Origin: Symplocastrum torsivum CPER-KK1
GTDB lineage: Bacteria; Cyanobacteriota; Cyanobacteriia; Cyanobacteriales; Coleofasciculaceae
Reading direction: 5' to 3'
Assembly: GCA_019358875.1 (NCBI GenBank)
Contig: JAHHIF010000010.1
Location: 62,001-126,000, forward strand
Length of the DNA stretch: 64,000 nt
Both the position numbers and the translations under genes were made by a program. Below, in pieces: positions 24,831 through 34,454 of the stretch. How positions within the stretch are numbered: position 1 is the first letter of the stretch; each line of letters starts with the position of its first letter. The notes under the pieces are model-generated. The model worked only from the letters and a program-made list of their open reading frames with translations. It was not told where the DNA came from and made no database searches.

Positions 24831-25460
24831 TTAATCGTCATTAATTTCTAGCAAACCTTCTGGTGGTGTAATCTCAATCCGACGACTCTCAAGGTCTACA
24901 ACGGGTGCGATCGCTTTTACAAAAGGAATCAATACTGTTGCTGGCTTGGGTGGAACTTTTCGCTTAGGTTTGCGTATCTTACTGGTTCTGGTAGGGATTG
25001 GGGCTTCTGGCTTTTCGGCTTTCGGTTCCGGTTGCTGGTGGAGTTTTACTTCGAGAAGGTCGTTACCTGCTGGGATTATATCGATAACGACACCTATGGC
25101 TTCACCGGTTAACTGATTGAAGACTTCTAGATTCAGCAAGTCCATCACATGATATTCATCGTCTCCCAGTTCTGGGCGATCGCTTTCGGGAACCAGGAGG
25201 CGAGAATCCCGCAGTGCTTCTGCTTGTTCACGGGTTTCCACCCCCGCTAGCTGCACCACGTATATCTTTTTTCCAGGAACAAAACGCCCCTGTAGTAACT
25301 CTATTGGTTGAGGTTCCGTCTCACCAGGGCGTTGTAACCAGCGCTGTCCAGGTTCTTCAAACCGTTCAGGAAAATCAGAATTTGGATAGACCCGCAACTC
25401 TCCTCGTAAACCTTGAGGAGCAACAATAGTACCAATTTCCAGCCAGTCGTCGTTTGCCAT
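24831..25460 (-). CDS. rimM: Ribosome maturation factor RimM
   Basis: A 209-aa 16S rRNA processing factor that binds ribosomal protein S19 and helps 30S head assembly. The N-terminal RimM domain has [68 protein letters not shown] leads into the PRC-barrel, ending [29 protein letters not shown]. An insertion of about 30 residues, rich in Pro, Lys and Arg ([20 protein letters not shown]), lengthens the PRC part relative to the usual 170-180 aa. This is seen in cyanobacterial forms. Confidence 0.95.
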   Translation of the reverse strand: MANDDWLEIGTIVAPQGLRGELRVYPNSDFPERFEEPGQRWLQRPGETEPQPIELLQGRFVPGKKIYVVQLAGVETREQAEALRDSRLLVPESDRPELGDDEYHVMDLLNLEVFNQLTGEAIGVVIDIIPAGNDLLEVKLHQQPEPKAEKPEAPIPTRTSKIRKPKRKVPPKPATVLIPFVKAIAPVVDLESRRIEITPPEGLLEINDD

Positions 25461-25812
25461 TCGCTCTCAAGCTTGTAGCTGTTAGCTTTCTAATTTTAGC
25501 GATACAGCTTCTTTAGGGATAGCGAGAGGTTGTAATTGTCGTGGCTGAGTAGATGCGATCGCTCCTCTCATCCGTCTAACAGGCAATCGCTTCCGGGAAT
25601 CAAGAGTAACTGTGCCTTCTCCCTACGCAAGCAAACTCACCCGGTTGGGTGAAGCAATCGGGTGAAGCCTATTGACTTTATCCAAGCCTACTATAGGTAC
25701 AGTATCACAAGGCTAGTTTGTCTATTGTCCCTAATGCTCTTGTATCAGGTGCGATGGACATCACTCCTCGAACTTTTACCACTACGTTTTCAACACTAAT
25801 CTGGTCAATTCC
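25461..25812. other. Divergent intergenic region
   Basis: This spacer separates the minus-strand rimM from the plus-strand lipoprotein gene and must hold both promoters. It contains one HIP1-like GCGATCGC and a CACCCGGTTGGGTG small palindrome near 25640. No gene or RNA is recognisable. Confidence 0.5.
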
Positions 25813-26451
25813 ATGAAACACATTTTCCCCATTGGATTGATGGCTTTGCTGGCAATCGGTTGCACTTCTATCAATCCTGCTATATCTACTCAGAAGGTGA
25901 ACCTACCTGAGGCTGCTGCACCAATATCAATCGCTCAAAGCACATCCTCGCCTAATCCCGCCGCTAGAAGACAAACCCCCCAGGCGCGAAATGTCTATCG
26001 CAGTGCCAGATTTAAGTTGGGGTTTAGATATCCCAATGGTTACGTTGTCGATAGCAGCCAGGAAAATTTACAACCTAAACCCGGTGAATCCTTGCAAGGA
26101 ACGATAAACATTTGGAAGGATGCAGATTATCAAGCAATCAAATCACAGAGCTTTGAAGGTGGTGAATACCCTCCCAACATCAGTATTTCTGTTCATAGTA
26201 ATGCTGAGCAACTTTCGCTTTCACAGTGGAGAGATCGCCTTAGCATAGGTACTAACAATAGTCGTACTGCCACTGTTGCCGGACAAGAAGCACTCGCCTA
26301 TAAGTCTGATGGGCTATACGGATTTGATAATATTGTGCTCGCAACTCCAGATGGTCGTAGTGTTATCCACTTGAGTAGAGGCTACATTGATCCATCTGAC
26401 CCATCAATACAAGCCTTCGAGCAGATTGTATTAAGCTTTAGGGTTCGATAG
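25813..26451 (+). CDS. Lipoprotein of unknown function
   Basis: A 212-aa secreted protein. The N-terminus MKHIFPIGLMALLAIGC is a lipoprotein signal with a lipobox (LAIG-C17). The next 50 residues are Pro/Ala/Ser-rich. A globular part follows, beginning around residue 65: YRSARFKLGFRYPNGYVVDSSQE. It ends with FEQIVLSFRVR and contains TVAGQEALAYKSDG. This lay-out (FxxxYPxGF/Y start, a xQIxxSFR end) is typical of small PsbP-like or DUF-type lipoproteins. I do not claim a family. It would sit on the periplasmic face of a membrane. Confidence 0.75.
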   Translation: MKHIFPIGLMALLAIGCTSINPAISTQKVNLPEAAAPISIAQSTSSPNPAARRQTPQARNVYRSARFKLGFRYPNGYVVDSSQENLQPKPGESLQGTINIWKDADYQAIKSQSFEGGEYPPNISISVHSNAEQLSLSQWRDRLSIGTNNSRTATVAGQEALAYKSDGLYGFDNIVLATPDGRSVIHLSRGYIDPSDPSIQAFEQIVLSFRVR

Positions 26452-26495
26452 GTGACCAGATTTGAGCTACCATTTGCTGTAAGCTTATGGGATTC

Positions 26496-27092
26496 CTAAG
26501 TTTGCAGAAATTCAACATCTTCATAAAGCAGGGAGATGGGACAGCAAAAGTCAACGCTGGGGAACTCGACTTCTAGTTCTGCTTCTTGTGTGGTAGCTTC
26601 CTCAATTGAGTAGGCAGTGAGTTCCCATTTGCCTCGCTCATTGAGTCGGTAGCACTCGACACTCATCGTTTCGGCATCAATGAGCACGTATTCTTTCAGG
26701 GTTTTGATACGGCGGTAGTACTTGAATTTATCACCTCGGTCGTATCCTTCAGTACCAGGGGAGAGAACTTCGGCAATTAGACAAGGATAGTAAATAACTT
26801 GACGGGCAGTTTGGTCACGGCGATCGCAAGTTACTATCACATCAGGATAGTGATAAGACCCTTTCTCTGATACGCCGACTTTTGCATCTGCCATGAAAAC
26901 TTTACAGCCTTTGCCCCGTAGGTGAGTTTTGAGAGCGGAGGCTAAATTAAGGGCAATCGAATTGTGGGGGAGTGTTCCCCCAGTCATGGCGAAGACTTCG
27001 CCGTTAATATATTCGTATTTAATCGGTTGTTGTTCTTCCCATTCCAGGTATTCCTGGGGAGTCAGGGGTTGGGAGTTTGGGGAGGCAATCAT
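26496..27092 (-). CDS. Uma2-family (DUF820) protein
   Basis: A 198-aa complete Uma2 protein. It begins LTPQEYLEWEEQQPIKYEYINGEVFAMTG, then VFMADAKVGVSEKGSYHYPDVIVTCDRRD with the PD metal-site motif, LIAEVLSPGTEGYDRGDKFKYYRRI (acidic residue) and LKEYVLIDAETMSVECYR. The family is predicted to have a PD-(D/E)XK nuclease fold. It is convergent with the lipoprotein gene and has no partner gene. Confidence 0.93.
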   Translation of the reverse strand: MIASPNSQPLTPQEYLEWEEQQPIKYEYINGEVFAMTGGTLPHNSIALNLASALKTHLRGKGCKVFMADAKVGVSEKGSYHYPDVIVTCDRRDQTARQVIYYPCLIAEVLSPGTEGYDRGDKFKYYRRIKTLKEYVLIDAETMSVECYRLNERGKWELTAYSIEEATTQEAELEVEFPSVDFCCPISLLYEDVEFLQT

Positions 27093-27193
27093 GCCATATC
27101 AACTTCTTTTACGAATACTTAGATGATTTGATGAGGTGGTTCAAGGTTCATAGCTATCAACCATGAACCTCAAACAATCAACCGCGCCACCGA

Positions 27194-28492
27194 CTAAACA
27201 ACCACAGTTGAACGCTGATAGACTTGCTGTGCTACCTGTGCCAAGCGCTTCATCCCAATTTCGATCTCTTCATCACTTGCAGTGAGGCTGATGCGGAGAC
27301 ACTGGTGCTTGTGAGACCATTCTTCTCGTAAACCGGGAAAGAATGAGCTACCCGGCACAACAATTACACCTACCTGCTTCAACTCCTGGTAAAACTCCCA
27401 GTCAGTAATCGGTAAATCCCGTAACCACAACCAAGCAAAGATTGCTCCTTCCCCACGATGCAAGAACCACGGCATATCCTTGGGCATGGCTTGGTCGAGG
27501 GTGTCTTCTACGACATCAAACTTTTTCTGGTAGTGAGGGCGAATGACGCTTGTCGCCAGGTTGGCAAGTGCGCCAGAGTTGATTGCCCGTGCCGCGATCG
27601 CTTGTCCATATCGGGGAGAATGAATACACATATTGGTTTGGAATGACTCCAAAACTCCAACCAGTTCCGGTTCCCCAATCGCAATACCAATCCGTTCCCC
27701 TGGTAAACCTGCTTTGGAAAGGCTCATACAGTGCAAGATATTTTCCCCAAACACAGGTGCCATTTCCGTGAAGTTCAACGCGGGGAAGGGCGGTGCATAA
27801 GCTGAGTCAATCAATACTGGCACCTCTAGGGGGACAGCAAGGGCGGCAATTTTCTTCACCTCTTCATCAGTGAGGACGTTGCCCGTCGGATTACAAGGAC
27901 GTGAGAAGATGACGCAGCCAGTATCTTCTGTAATCGTTAGCTGGCTAAAGTCAGGACGGTACTTAAAGCGGTGAGCTTTCTCGTTAATTTCTAGTGCAGG
28001 CTTATAGGCAAATACAGCTTCAGGCGTTAAGCTGACTCCACCGTAGCCTGTATAGTCTGGACTTAGGGGTAGGACAATTTGTTTTAACTGTCCGTCAGTT
28101 GTATAACCACCAAAGGAATTAGCTGCGTAGAAGTAAATCGACTGACTGCCAGGGGTAATCAGGATGTTGCGATCGCTTAAGTTTAGTCCATAGCGCTGGT
28201 TAAAGTCTTTTGCGATCGCCTCCACCAATGGTTGATATCCTTGACTCGACCCATAACGGCAAACGACCTCACCATACTCTGGACTAGCCAACAAATCTGC
28301 GGTGCAATCCCGCCAGAGTTGTTCCACTTCTGGCAAAATTACTGGATTGCCAGCACTCAAATTTATAAATTCCTGCCCTTGTCCGGCGCGTAGCGTTTCG
28401 ATAATATCTTTCATAATTGCCCGGACACCAGTGAGGTTGGACATCTGGGTGCCGAATTGAGTCAGAGCAGGCTCCATAGGCTTTAGTTGCAA
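27194..28492 (-). CDS. Valine--pyruvate aminotransferase-like PLP enzyme
   Basis: A 432-aa fold-type I PLP aminotransferase close to AvtA (valine-pyruvate transaminase). The N-terminus MEPALTQFGTQMSNLTGVRAIMKDI is characteristic. FINLSAGNPVILPEVEQLW follows, then the cofactor-binding YGSSQGYQPLVEAIA, CVIFSRPCNPTGNVLTDEEV, and the PLP-lysine region CMSLSKAGLPGERIG. FLHRGEGAIFAWLWLRDLPI and CLRISLTAS (Arg for carboxylate) close the domain. It would make alanine and 2-oxoisovalerate or the reverse. Substrate choice is inferred from the family. The start may be the second Met (MEP). Confidence 0.88.
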   Translation of the reverse strand: MQLKPMEPALTQFGTQMSNLTGVRAIMKDIIETLRAGQGQEFINLSAGNPVILPEVEQLWRDCTADLLASPEYGEVVCRYGSSQGYQPLVEAIAKDFNQRYGLNLSDRNILITPGSQSIYFYAANSFGGYTTDGQLKQIVLPLSPDYTGYGGVSLTPEAVFAYKPALEINEKAHRFKYRPDFSQLTITEDTGCVIFSRPCNPTGNVLTDEEVKKIAALAVPLEVPVLIDSAYAPPFPALNFTEMAPVFGENILHCMSLSKAGLPGERIGIAIGEPELVGVLESFQTNMCIHSPRYGQAIAARAINSGALANLATSVIRPHYQKKFDVVEDTLDQAMPKDMPWFLHRGEGAIFAWLWLRDLPITDWEFYQELKQVGVIVVPGSSFFPGLREEWSHKHQCLRISLTASDEEIEIGMKRLAQVAQQVYQRSTVVV

Positions 28493-28704
28493 TACTGATA
28501 TGTGAGGGTTTACTTGCCTTGCAGCGAACTGGGTTGAAATTATACCCTGTTGTTCGACTGTACTTTATTAATTTAAGCGCAAATCTTCGAGTTCCTTGGG
28601 TTGGTTGTTAGTTTTTGGTTGTTGGTTGTTAGTTGAACTCTGCTGCAAGTGAATGCCCTGCGTCGATGCTTTCTACAATGAATATCAGGTGAACCTAGAG
28701 AACT

Positions 28705-29541
28705 ATGCGTGTTTGGCAAGCTGATTTGTATCGGCGTCCGCTGCGGGATGCAACCGGGCAAGTGCTGTGGGAGTTGTTGATTTGTGACACCACACGCGGC
28801 TTGACTTATGAAGCCTTTTGCCCTCAGTCATCGGTTAATAGCGACTGGCTAGTTTCTCAGTTACAAAAAGCAGCGAGTACGACTCAACTGCCAGATGTTA
28901 TTCAAGTATTTCGACCTCAATCTCTGAGTTTACTTACCTCAGCAGGGCAACAAATGGGTGTAGCGGTGGAAGCAACACGACGTACTCCTGCATTAAAGCA
29001 ATGGTTGCAGGAACGAGCCTCGCAGTACCCCAAAAACGATAATTACACAGGCGAAGCATATAATCCCATTACCCTAGACAAGCCGCCACCCGTACCTCTA
29101 CCCGAAAATCTTTGGGGAGAACAATGGCGATTTGCCACACTCCCTGCTGGCAACATTGAGGAAGCCTTTGCCGAACGTCCGATTCCGATTTTGCAGATGC
29201 CAGAGTTTCTCTTACCGATTAATCTTGGCTTGGCATCAACAGCACCAGTGCCAGGTGTGGTGATTGATGGTGGACGGCAGTCGATGCGGCTTGCTCGTTG
29301 GCTTCAGGAGGCAAAACCCGTTGCCCTAAATTATATGGCTGGTGCGCCAGATGGATTGATATTAGAAGCGGGACTGGTTGAGCGATGGGTAGTTGCTACG
29401 TTTGAGGATACAGAAGTTATTGCCGCCGCCCAACGCTATCAACAGCGGAAAGAGGAAAGTAAGGGCTTACACTTTTTGTTAGTGCAGCCTGATGATTCAG
29501 GGATGACTTACAGCGGCTTTTGGCTATTGCAGGCAGATTGA
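28705..29541 (+). CDS. Tab2/Atab2-family RNA-binding protein
   Basis: A 278-aa protein of the Tab2/Atab2 (DUF1092) family of photosynthetic organisms. In algae and plants the homologue binds the psaB mRNA leader and is needed for photosystem I translation. Seen here: MRVWQADLYRRPLRDATGQVLWELLICD at the start, CPQSSVNSDWLVSQLQKA, IQVFRPQSLSLLTSAGQQMGV, and LVERWVVATFEDTEVIAAAQRYQQRKEES near the end. The conserved C-terminus HFLLVQPDDSGMTYSGFWLL is intact. The function in this organism is inferred. Confidence 0.92.
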   Translation: MRVWQADLYRRPLRDATGQVLWELLICDTTRGLTYEAFCPQSSVNSDWLVSQLQKAASTTQLPDVIQVFRPQSLSLLTSAGQQMGVAVEATRRTPALKQWLQERASQYPKNDNYTGEAYNPITLDKPPPVPLPENLWGEQWRFATLPAGNIEEAFAERPIPILQMPEFLLPINLGLASTAPVPGVVIDGGRQSMRLARWLQEAKPVALNYMAGAPDGLILEAGLVERWVVATFEDTEVIAAAQRYQQRKEESKGLHFLLVQPDDSGMTYSGFWLLQAD

Positions 29542-29651
29542 GATGTGACGAAAATTTCTCGGTAAGACGCTTCATCAATTTGATTGCTGCTGGAACAGGA
29601 AAAAAGAAGACTAAAGTATCTAGGCTGAGATCTTGCACCAACCCGCTAAAC

Positions 29652-29777
29652 AGCCCGGAGTTCAAACTCCGGGCTAATAGCTCAAGTCCACTTAAGTGGA
29701 ATGAAATCCCGTCAGTAGAGGTGTTTAGTCCTCTTGAGAGGACTTGTGCTATTAGCCATGGAATTGATTCCACAGCC
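29652..29777. repeat. Two inverted copies of the two-hairpin repeat
   Basis: Copy A (minus orientation) has AGCCCGGAG/CTCCGGGCT with a TTCAAA loop (29652-29675). The spacer AATAGCTCA and the palindrome TCCACTTAAGTGGA (29687-29700) follow. Copy B (plus) has AGTCCTCTTGAGAGGACT (29727-29744), the spacer TGTGCTATT, then a TGGAATTGATTCCA hairpin within AGCC...AGCC (29754-29777). The rest of the 29542-29993 spacer has no supported gene. Confidence 0.78.
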
Positions 29778-29993
29778 GGTGAGTGGGCTGGTGCAAGATC
29801 TGAATAGGGGAAATTAACCAAAAACCGCAAATTGATAACCTGCTCCCCATCTATACAAGCACTAGTGTTGTTGCTAAAAATCTTGTGGGATGGCCGAAAA
29901 GCCCGTCCTAAACGATGCAGACAGTAATAATATCCGGAATATTCTCAGATAGAAGAGTAGGAATCATAATTAAGCTCCTAGCTGAGGCTTCCA

Positions 29994-30824
29994 GTGATGT
30001 TTAAATTTATCCAGCTACTTACTGTTGTGCTTCTAGGTTTAACGGCAACCGCCTGTTCTAGTTCTCTAACCAGTTCGGGACAAGCTGGGGAAGAACCGTC
30101 CTCAATAACTCAGACTAAGGTTAGCCCGACGAAAGAGGTTGACGCACCCTCGAAACCCAACGCACAAGGGTGGGTAACACTTTATCCGGGGGAAGCGGCT
30201 GATGGACTTGAGTTTAGTAAGGATGGGAAACTCTCCTTTAAGGGAAAGGTGCTGCTAGAAAAAATTGCAGTAACCTATGATTCAACTGGACCTGTAAATT
30301 ATGCCAAGCGGCTGCTCGTTTCACCACCTTCTCCCTCCGGCAACTTCAATCTCCTTAGAGGGTGCGATGGCGAGACGAACGGCTTGTGCTGGAAGTTCTT
30401 CTTACTTGATCGCGTTGCTGGTGAAGCCAAAGAAACGACGGTTGGCAAATACGGTGCAGATGAAGACTGGATGCAGTGGTCACAAAGCGATCGCTATCTC
30501 GTCATGAAGGGTTACACGGATGGCGCAGCTTGGTTCTATGCGATCGATCTGGAAACGGCAGACGGAAGAGCTTTAGAGTTTGGTCAGCATGAATTCGACT
30601 TAAGCCGCTTTACCTGGGTTGACGCGGAGACTTTTCAAATCAAAGTTAATAAACTTCCCCAAGGCGCATCTGCTGCGGAGACTGGCAACGAGACAACCAA
30701 CGCCCCCTTCTGGTTCAAAGGAAACCTCAAGGCTTTGTTTGCGGATAAGTCGATTAACTACACTTGTTCGGTTCGTCTTCAAAACCCCCCCTGCTCAGGC
30801 AGTTCAATTTCTCTTGAACCTTAA
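29994..30824 (+). CDS. Lipoprotein of unknown function
   Basis: A 276-aa protein with a lipoprotein signal: MMFKFIQLLTVVLLGLTATAC, cleavage before Cys21 or nearby. After a Ser/Glu-rich linker a globular domain begins around residue 58 (GWVTLYPGEAADGLEFSKDGKLSFKGKVLLEKIAVTY). It contains a stretch rich in Trp (DWMQWSQSDRYLVMKGYTDGAAWFYAIDLET) resembling beta-propeller or immunity-type domains. It ends in a disulfide-capable pair (TCSVRLQNPPCSG). No family is recognised. The start could be the second Met. Confidence 0.72.
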   Translation: MMFKFIQLLTVVLLGLTATACSSSLTSSGQAGEEPSSITQTKVSPTKEVDAPSKPNAQGWVTLYPGEAADGLEFSKDGKLSFKGKVLLEKIAVTYDSTGPVNYAKRLLVSPPSPSGNFNLLRGCDGETNGLCWKFFLLDRVAGEAKETTVGKYGADEDWMQWSQSDRYLVMKGYTDGAAWFYAIDLETADGRALEFGQHEFDLSRFTWVDAETFQIKVNKLPQGASAAETGNETTNAPFWFKGNLKALFADKSINYTCSVRLQNPPCSGSSISLEP

Positions 30825-30991
30825 AGTGAACGGCACTGTCTTGAGAATAAGGCAGAAGGAGTAAGAAAAATTTTCATTCCTACTCCTGCGGAGAACTTTC
30901 GTCTCATGGTGCCTGTCTTGAGAATCAGGAAGAAAGAAGAGTGGTTTTCGTGGTAGCTTTCTGGAAACCTCCCGGTAAGCGATCGCATTCA

Positions 30992-31228
30992 TCACCAAGT
31001 TTCCTTGGATAACGTATGGCTTTGTAGCTGTACAAAGAACAGCTCAAGACTGCTGTCTTCGTCAGCATATACAGCATCTAACTGCTTGGTGAGTTGGTCT
31101 TGTTTATGGGCTTGCAAATATTCTCGGAGTGCTACAGCATAAAGCTCACTACGAGATAATCCCACACGTTTTGCAAATTGCTCAGCCGCCTCAAAGAGAG
31201 GGTCAGGGATTGAAATCGCTGTTTTCAT
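30992..31228 (-). CDS. Ribbon-helix-helix antitoxin-like protein
   Basis: A 78-aa protein whose start MKTAISIPDPLFEAAEQFAKRVGLSRSELYAVALREYL is the ribbon-helix-helix fold of CopG/ParD/MazE-like antitoxins (beta strand, helix, turn GLSRSE, helix). The tail is acidic (DAVYADEDSSLE), as usual for toxin-binding segments. The expected MazF-type toxin does not follow: the downstream 160 bp to the lipoprotein gene holds only a frame with no toxin signature. It is therefore an orphan antitoxin, or a regulator of its own. Confidence 0.82.
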   Translation of the reverse strand: MKTAISIPDPLFEAAEQFAKRVGLSRSELYAVALREYLQAHKQDQLTKQLDAVYADEDSSLELFFVQLQSHTLSKETW

Positions 31229-31326
31229 AATGCTGGTGTAACTTTTGTTAACCTTTATGCTATTGGCTGGTGATTCTTTAAGAAAGCGATCGCCCTCTAC
31301 CCAAGCGAACTGGCTAAAATGAGGCT

Positions 31327-34300
31327 ATGTCTCAATCCACTCCTGCCTCTAACCCCCCTGTTTCCGCCTCCTCATCGGAACAACCTCTATTTATCCTGGT
31401 TGACGGTCATTCGTTAGCCTTTCGCTCTTACTTTGCCTTTGCTAAAGGGCGAGATGGAGGACTGCGAACGACAACGGGAATTCCAACAAGCGTTTGTTTT
31501 GGCTTTCTCAAGTCCCTTGTAGAGGTGATGGGGTCAGAGCAACCCCAAGCGATGGCAGTTGCGTTTGATTTGAGTTTGCCGACATTTCGCCATGAAGCGG
31601 ATGATACCTACAAAGCCGACCGACCAGGGACACCGGAAGATTTTGTTCCAGATTTGAAAAACCTTCAGAAGCTGCTGGAAGCGTTTAATCTGCCAGTGGT
31701 AACGTCTCCTGGATATGAGGCGGATGACGTTTTGGCGACGTTGGCGCGGCAAGCGAGTGAGACAGGATATCGAGTCAAGATATTAACAGGCGATCGCGAT
31801 TTATTTCAGCTCGTTGACCCCAAAAAGGAAATCAGTGTTCTCTATCTAAGCACTGACTTTTTGAAGCAGCGTGGTCGTTCCACCGGACCCGCCGAATTTG
31901 GACCCGAACAGGTTGAAGAGAAACTTGGCATCTTACCCGAACAGGTTGTCGATTACAAAGCCTTATGTGGTGATAAATCTGACAACATTCCTGGTGTCAG
32001 GGGAATTGGGGAAAAAACCGCCGTTACCTTACTTAAGGAGTATGGCACCCTTGAAGGAATTTATGCTTCTCTAGACAAGATTAAAGGTGCTGTTAAGACA
32101 AAGCTAGAAACAGGGAAACAAGAAGCAGAGCATTCCAAATACCTGGCTCAACTAGCATTTGATGCCCCTGTGGATATGAAGCTAGAAGACGGGAAGTTGG
32201 AAGGATTTGATACTGAGGTTTTGAAACCGCTTTTAGAAGAGTTGGAGTTAAAGTCATTTTTAGGGAAAATTGACCAACTTCAGCAGACCTTTGGTGGTAG
32301 AGCATCTGAACATAGCGAAACTCCAGTAGAGACGAAAGATATCACGCCTTCACAAGTCGAGTCTGTAGAAGAGGAATTTACCTTCACCTCACCGGATTCA
32401 AACGACCCCGCGCTCTGGTTCTTTAGTGCAGCAGATACCGAAGCCGCTCAACAACAAGCATCTCATCAGGCAGCACTTCAACCGAGTATTATCGATACAC
32501 CTGAAAAACTTGCGGAGTTAGTTGCTCAGCTACAACAGTGTACTGACTCGGCAACCCCCGTTGCTTGGGACACGGAAACTAGCGATTTGGAACCACGGGA
32601 CGCGGAGTTAGTTGGGATTGGCTGCTGCTTTGCCATCACCAAGAACTCCACTGGGGAACGAAAAAGTGCCAAGAAAAAAGGCAACAATGAACTTCAGCGT
32701 TCTGACGTAGAGGTTGCTTACATCCCTGTTGGTCATAAAGATGGCAAGAATTTAGATAAAAACAGTGTTCTAGAAGCGTTGCGCCCAATTCTAGAGAGTG
32801 CTGACTATCCTAAGGCTTTGCAAAATGCCAAATTTGACCGCTTAGTGTTGCGCTGTCAGGGAATTAAGCTGGCGGGAGTCGTTTTTGATACGATGCTGGC
32901 GAGTTATGTAATCAATCCAGAGAACAGCCATAACCTCAGTGAATTGGCTGCGAAGTATTTGGGAATAACGGCTAAAAGTTACACCGATTTAGTTCCTAAA
33001 GGAAAAACAATTGCGGATATTGATATCCCAAGCGTTGCCGATTACTGCGGGATGGATGTTTACACAACATTTGGCTTAGTTTCCAAGCTGTGTGAGGAAC
33101 TGGAGAAAGTACCAGCATTGCATCAGCTATTACTAGAGGTTGAACAGCCGCTAGAACCTGTTTTAGCTCAGATGGAATATGTAGGAATTCATATTGATAT
33201 TGCCTATCTCAAACAACTCTCAGAGCAGCTAGAAAAGGATTTAGAACGGCTTGAGTCTGAAGCTTATACAGCGGCGGGTGAGAAATTCAACCTAGGCTCT
33301 CCTAAACAACTGAGTGAGCTATTGTTTGAAAAGCTAAAATTAGACCGCAGAAAGTCACGCAAAATCAAAACAGGTTACTCTACTGATGCTGCTACCTTAG
33401 AAAAGCTACAAGGTGACCATCGCGTTGTCGATGCGATTCTGGAATATCGCACTCTCTCAAAGTTGAAATCTACCTATGTAGATGCGCTACCTGCCTTGGT
33501 GCGTCCAGATACCCAGCGAGTCCATACAGATTTTAACCAGACAGCTACATCAACTGGGCGTCTGTCTTCTTCTAATCCAAACTTGCAGAATATTCCAATT
33601 CGTACTGCCTTTTCTCGGCAAATTCGTAAGGGGTTTATCCCAGAATCAGGTTGGGTATTGGTAGGGGCTGACTATTCTCAAATTGAATTGCGAATCCTAG
33701 CACATCTTACTCAAGAGCCGATACTAGTTGAAACGTATCAGAAAAATGAAGATATTCATGCAGTAACGGCACGGTTGTTGTTTGAAAAAGAAATAGTAAC
33801 GCCAGATGAACGACGTTTGGGTAAAACGATTAATTTTGGTGTGATTTATGGAATGGGGGCGCAGCGATTTGCCAGGGAAACTGGGATATCAGCGGCACTA
33901 GGTAAGACATTTATTGAACGGTTTAACCAACGTTATCCAAAAGTTTTTGCGTATTTGCAACAACTACAACGAGAAGCGATCGCACAAGGCTACGTTGAAA
34001 CCATTCTAGGGCGTCGTCGCTACTTCAACTTCACATCTCACGACCTTCTCAGGTACCGAGGTAACAATCCAACGGATATTAACCTCGACCAATTTAAGGG
34101 ATTAGGACCCAATGATGCTGGTTTGCTACGTGCCGCCGCTAACGCTCCAATTCAAGGTTCAAGTGCTGACATCATCAAAATTACAATGGTGAAAATGCAC
34201 GAACTCTTGCAGAATTATCAGGCACGTCTGCTATTACAAGTTCACGACGAACTAATCTTTGAAGTTCCTCCGGATGAGTGGGAAGAATTGCAGCCAAAAA

Positions 34301-34389
34301 TCAAGTCCACAATGGAATCAGCCGTCAAGCTAAGTGTTCCTTTAGTTGCAGATGTTCATGCAGGGAAAAATTGGATGGAGACGAAGTAA
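31327..34389 (+). CDS. polA: DNA polymerase I
   Basis: A 1020-aa replication/repair polymerase with three domains. The 5'-nuclease part (residues 20-310) has FILVDGHSLAFRSYFAFA, SPGYEADDVLATLA and CGDKSDNIPGVRGIGEKTA. The 3'-5' exonuclease part (390-610) keeps its acidic residues: WDTETSDLE, NAKFDRL and YCGMDVYT. It also has a Lys-rich insert (SAKKKGNN). The polymerase part has TATSTGRLSSSNPNLQNIP, ADYSQIELRILAH, RRLGKTINFGVIYGMG, and the catalytic VHDELIFE. The retained exonuclease residues suggest proofreading. The start is preceded by a 98-bp spacer with a HIP1 site. Confidence 0.97.
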   Translation: MSQSTPASNPPVSASSSEQPLFILVDGHSLAFRSYFAFAKGRDGGLRTTTGIPTSVCFGFLKSLVEVMGSEQPQAMAVAFDLSLPTFRHEADDTYKADRPGTPEDFVPDLKNLQKLLEAFNLPVVTSPGYEADDVLATLARQASETGYRVKILTGDRDLFQLVDPKKEISVLYLSTDFLKQRGRSTGPAEFGPEQVEEKLGILPEQVVDYKALCGDKSDNIPGVRGIGEKTAVTLLKEYGTLEGIYASLDKIKGAVKTKLETGKQEAEHSKYLAQLAFDAPVDMKLEDGKLEGFDTEVLKPLLEELELKSFLGKIDQLQQTFGGRASEHSETPVETKDITPSQVESVEEEFTFTSPDSNDPALWFFSAADTEAAQQQASHQAALQPSIIDTPEKLAELVAQLQQCTDSATPVAWDTETSDLEPRDAELVGIGCCFAITKNSTGERKSAKKKGNNELQRSDVEVAYIPVGHKDGKNLDKNSVLEALRPILESADYPKALQNAKFDRLVLRCQGIKLAGVVFDTMLASYVINPENSHNLSELAAKYLGITAKSYTDLVPKGKTIADIDIPSVADYCGMDVYTTFGLVSKLCEELEKVPALHQLLLEVEQPLEPVLAQMEYVGIHIDIAYLKQLSEQLEKDLERLESEAYTAAGEKFNLGSPKQLSELLFEKLKLDRRKSRKIKTGYSTDAATLEKLQGDHRVVDAILEYRTLSKLKSTYVDALPALVRPDTQRVHTDFNQTATSTGRLSSSNPNLQNIPIRTAFSRQIRKGFIPESGWVLVGADYSQIELRILAHLTQEPILVETYQKNEDIHAVTARLLFEKEIVTPDERRLGKTINFGVIYGMGAQRFARETGISAALGKTFIERFNQRYPKVFAYLQQLQREAIAQGYVETILGRRRYFNFTSHDLLRYRGNNPTDINLDQFKGLGPNDAGLLRAAANAPIQGSSADIIKITMVKMHELLQNYQARLLLQVHDELIFEVPPDEWEELQPKIKSTMESAVKLSVPLVADVHAGKNWMETK

Positions 34390-34454
34390 ACTTCCATTTT
34401 TGCGATTGATGCGTCAACACATCATCAAAGCCTTTACATCATCTATCAAGCGCC

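Noticed and set aside
30804..30998. Possible MazF-like toxin after the RHH antitoxin
   Set aside because: The frame begins MVMNAIAYREV and lacks any MazF motif; it runs into the antisense of the lipoprotein gene.
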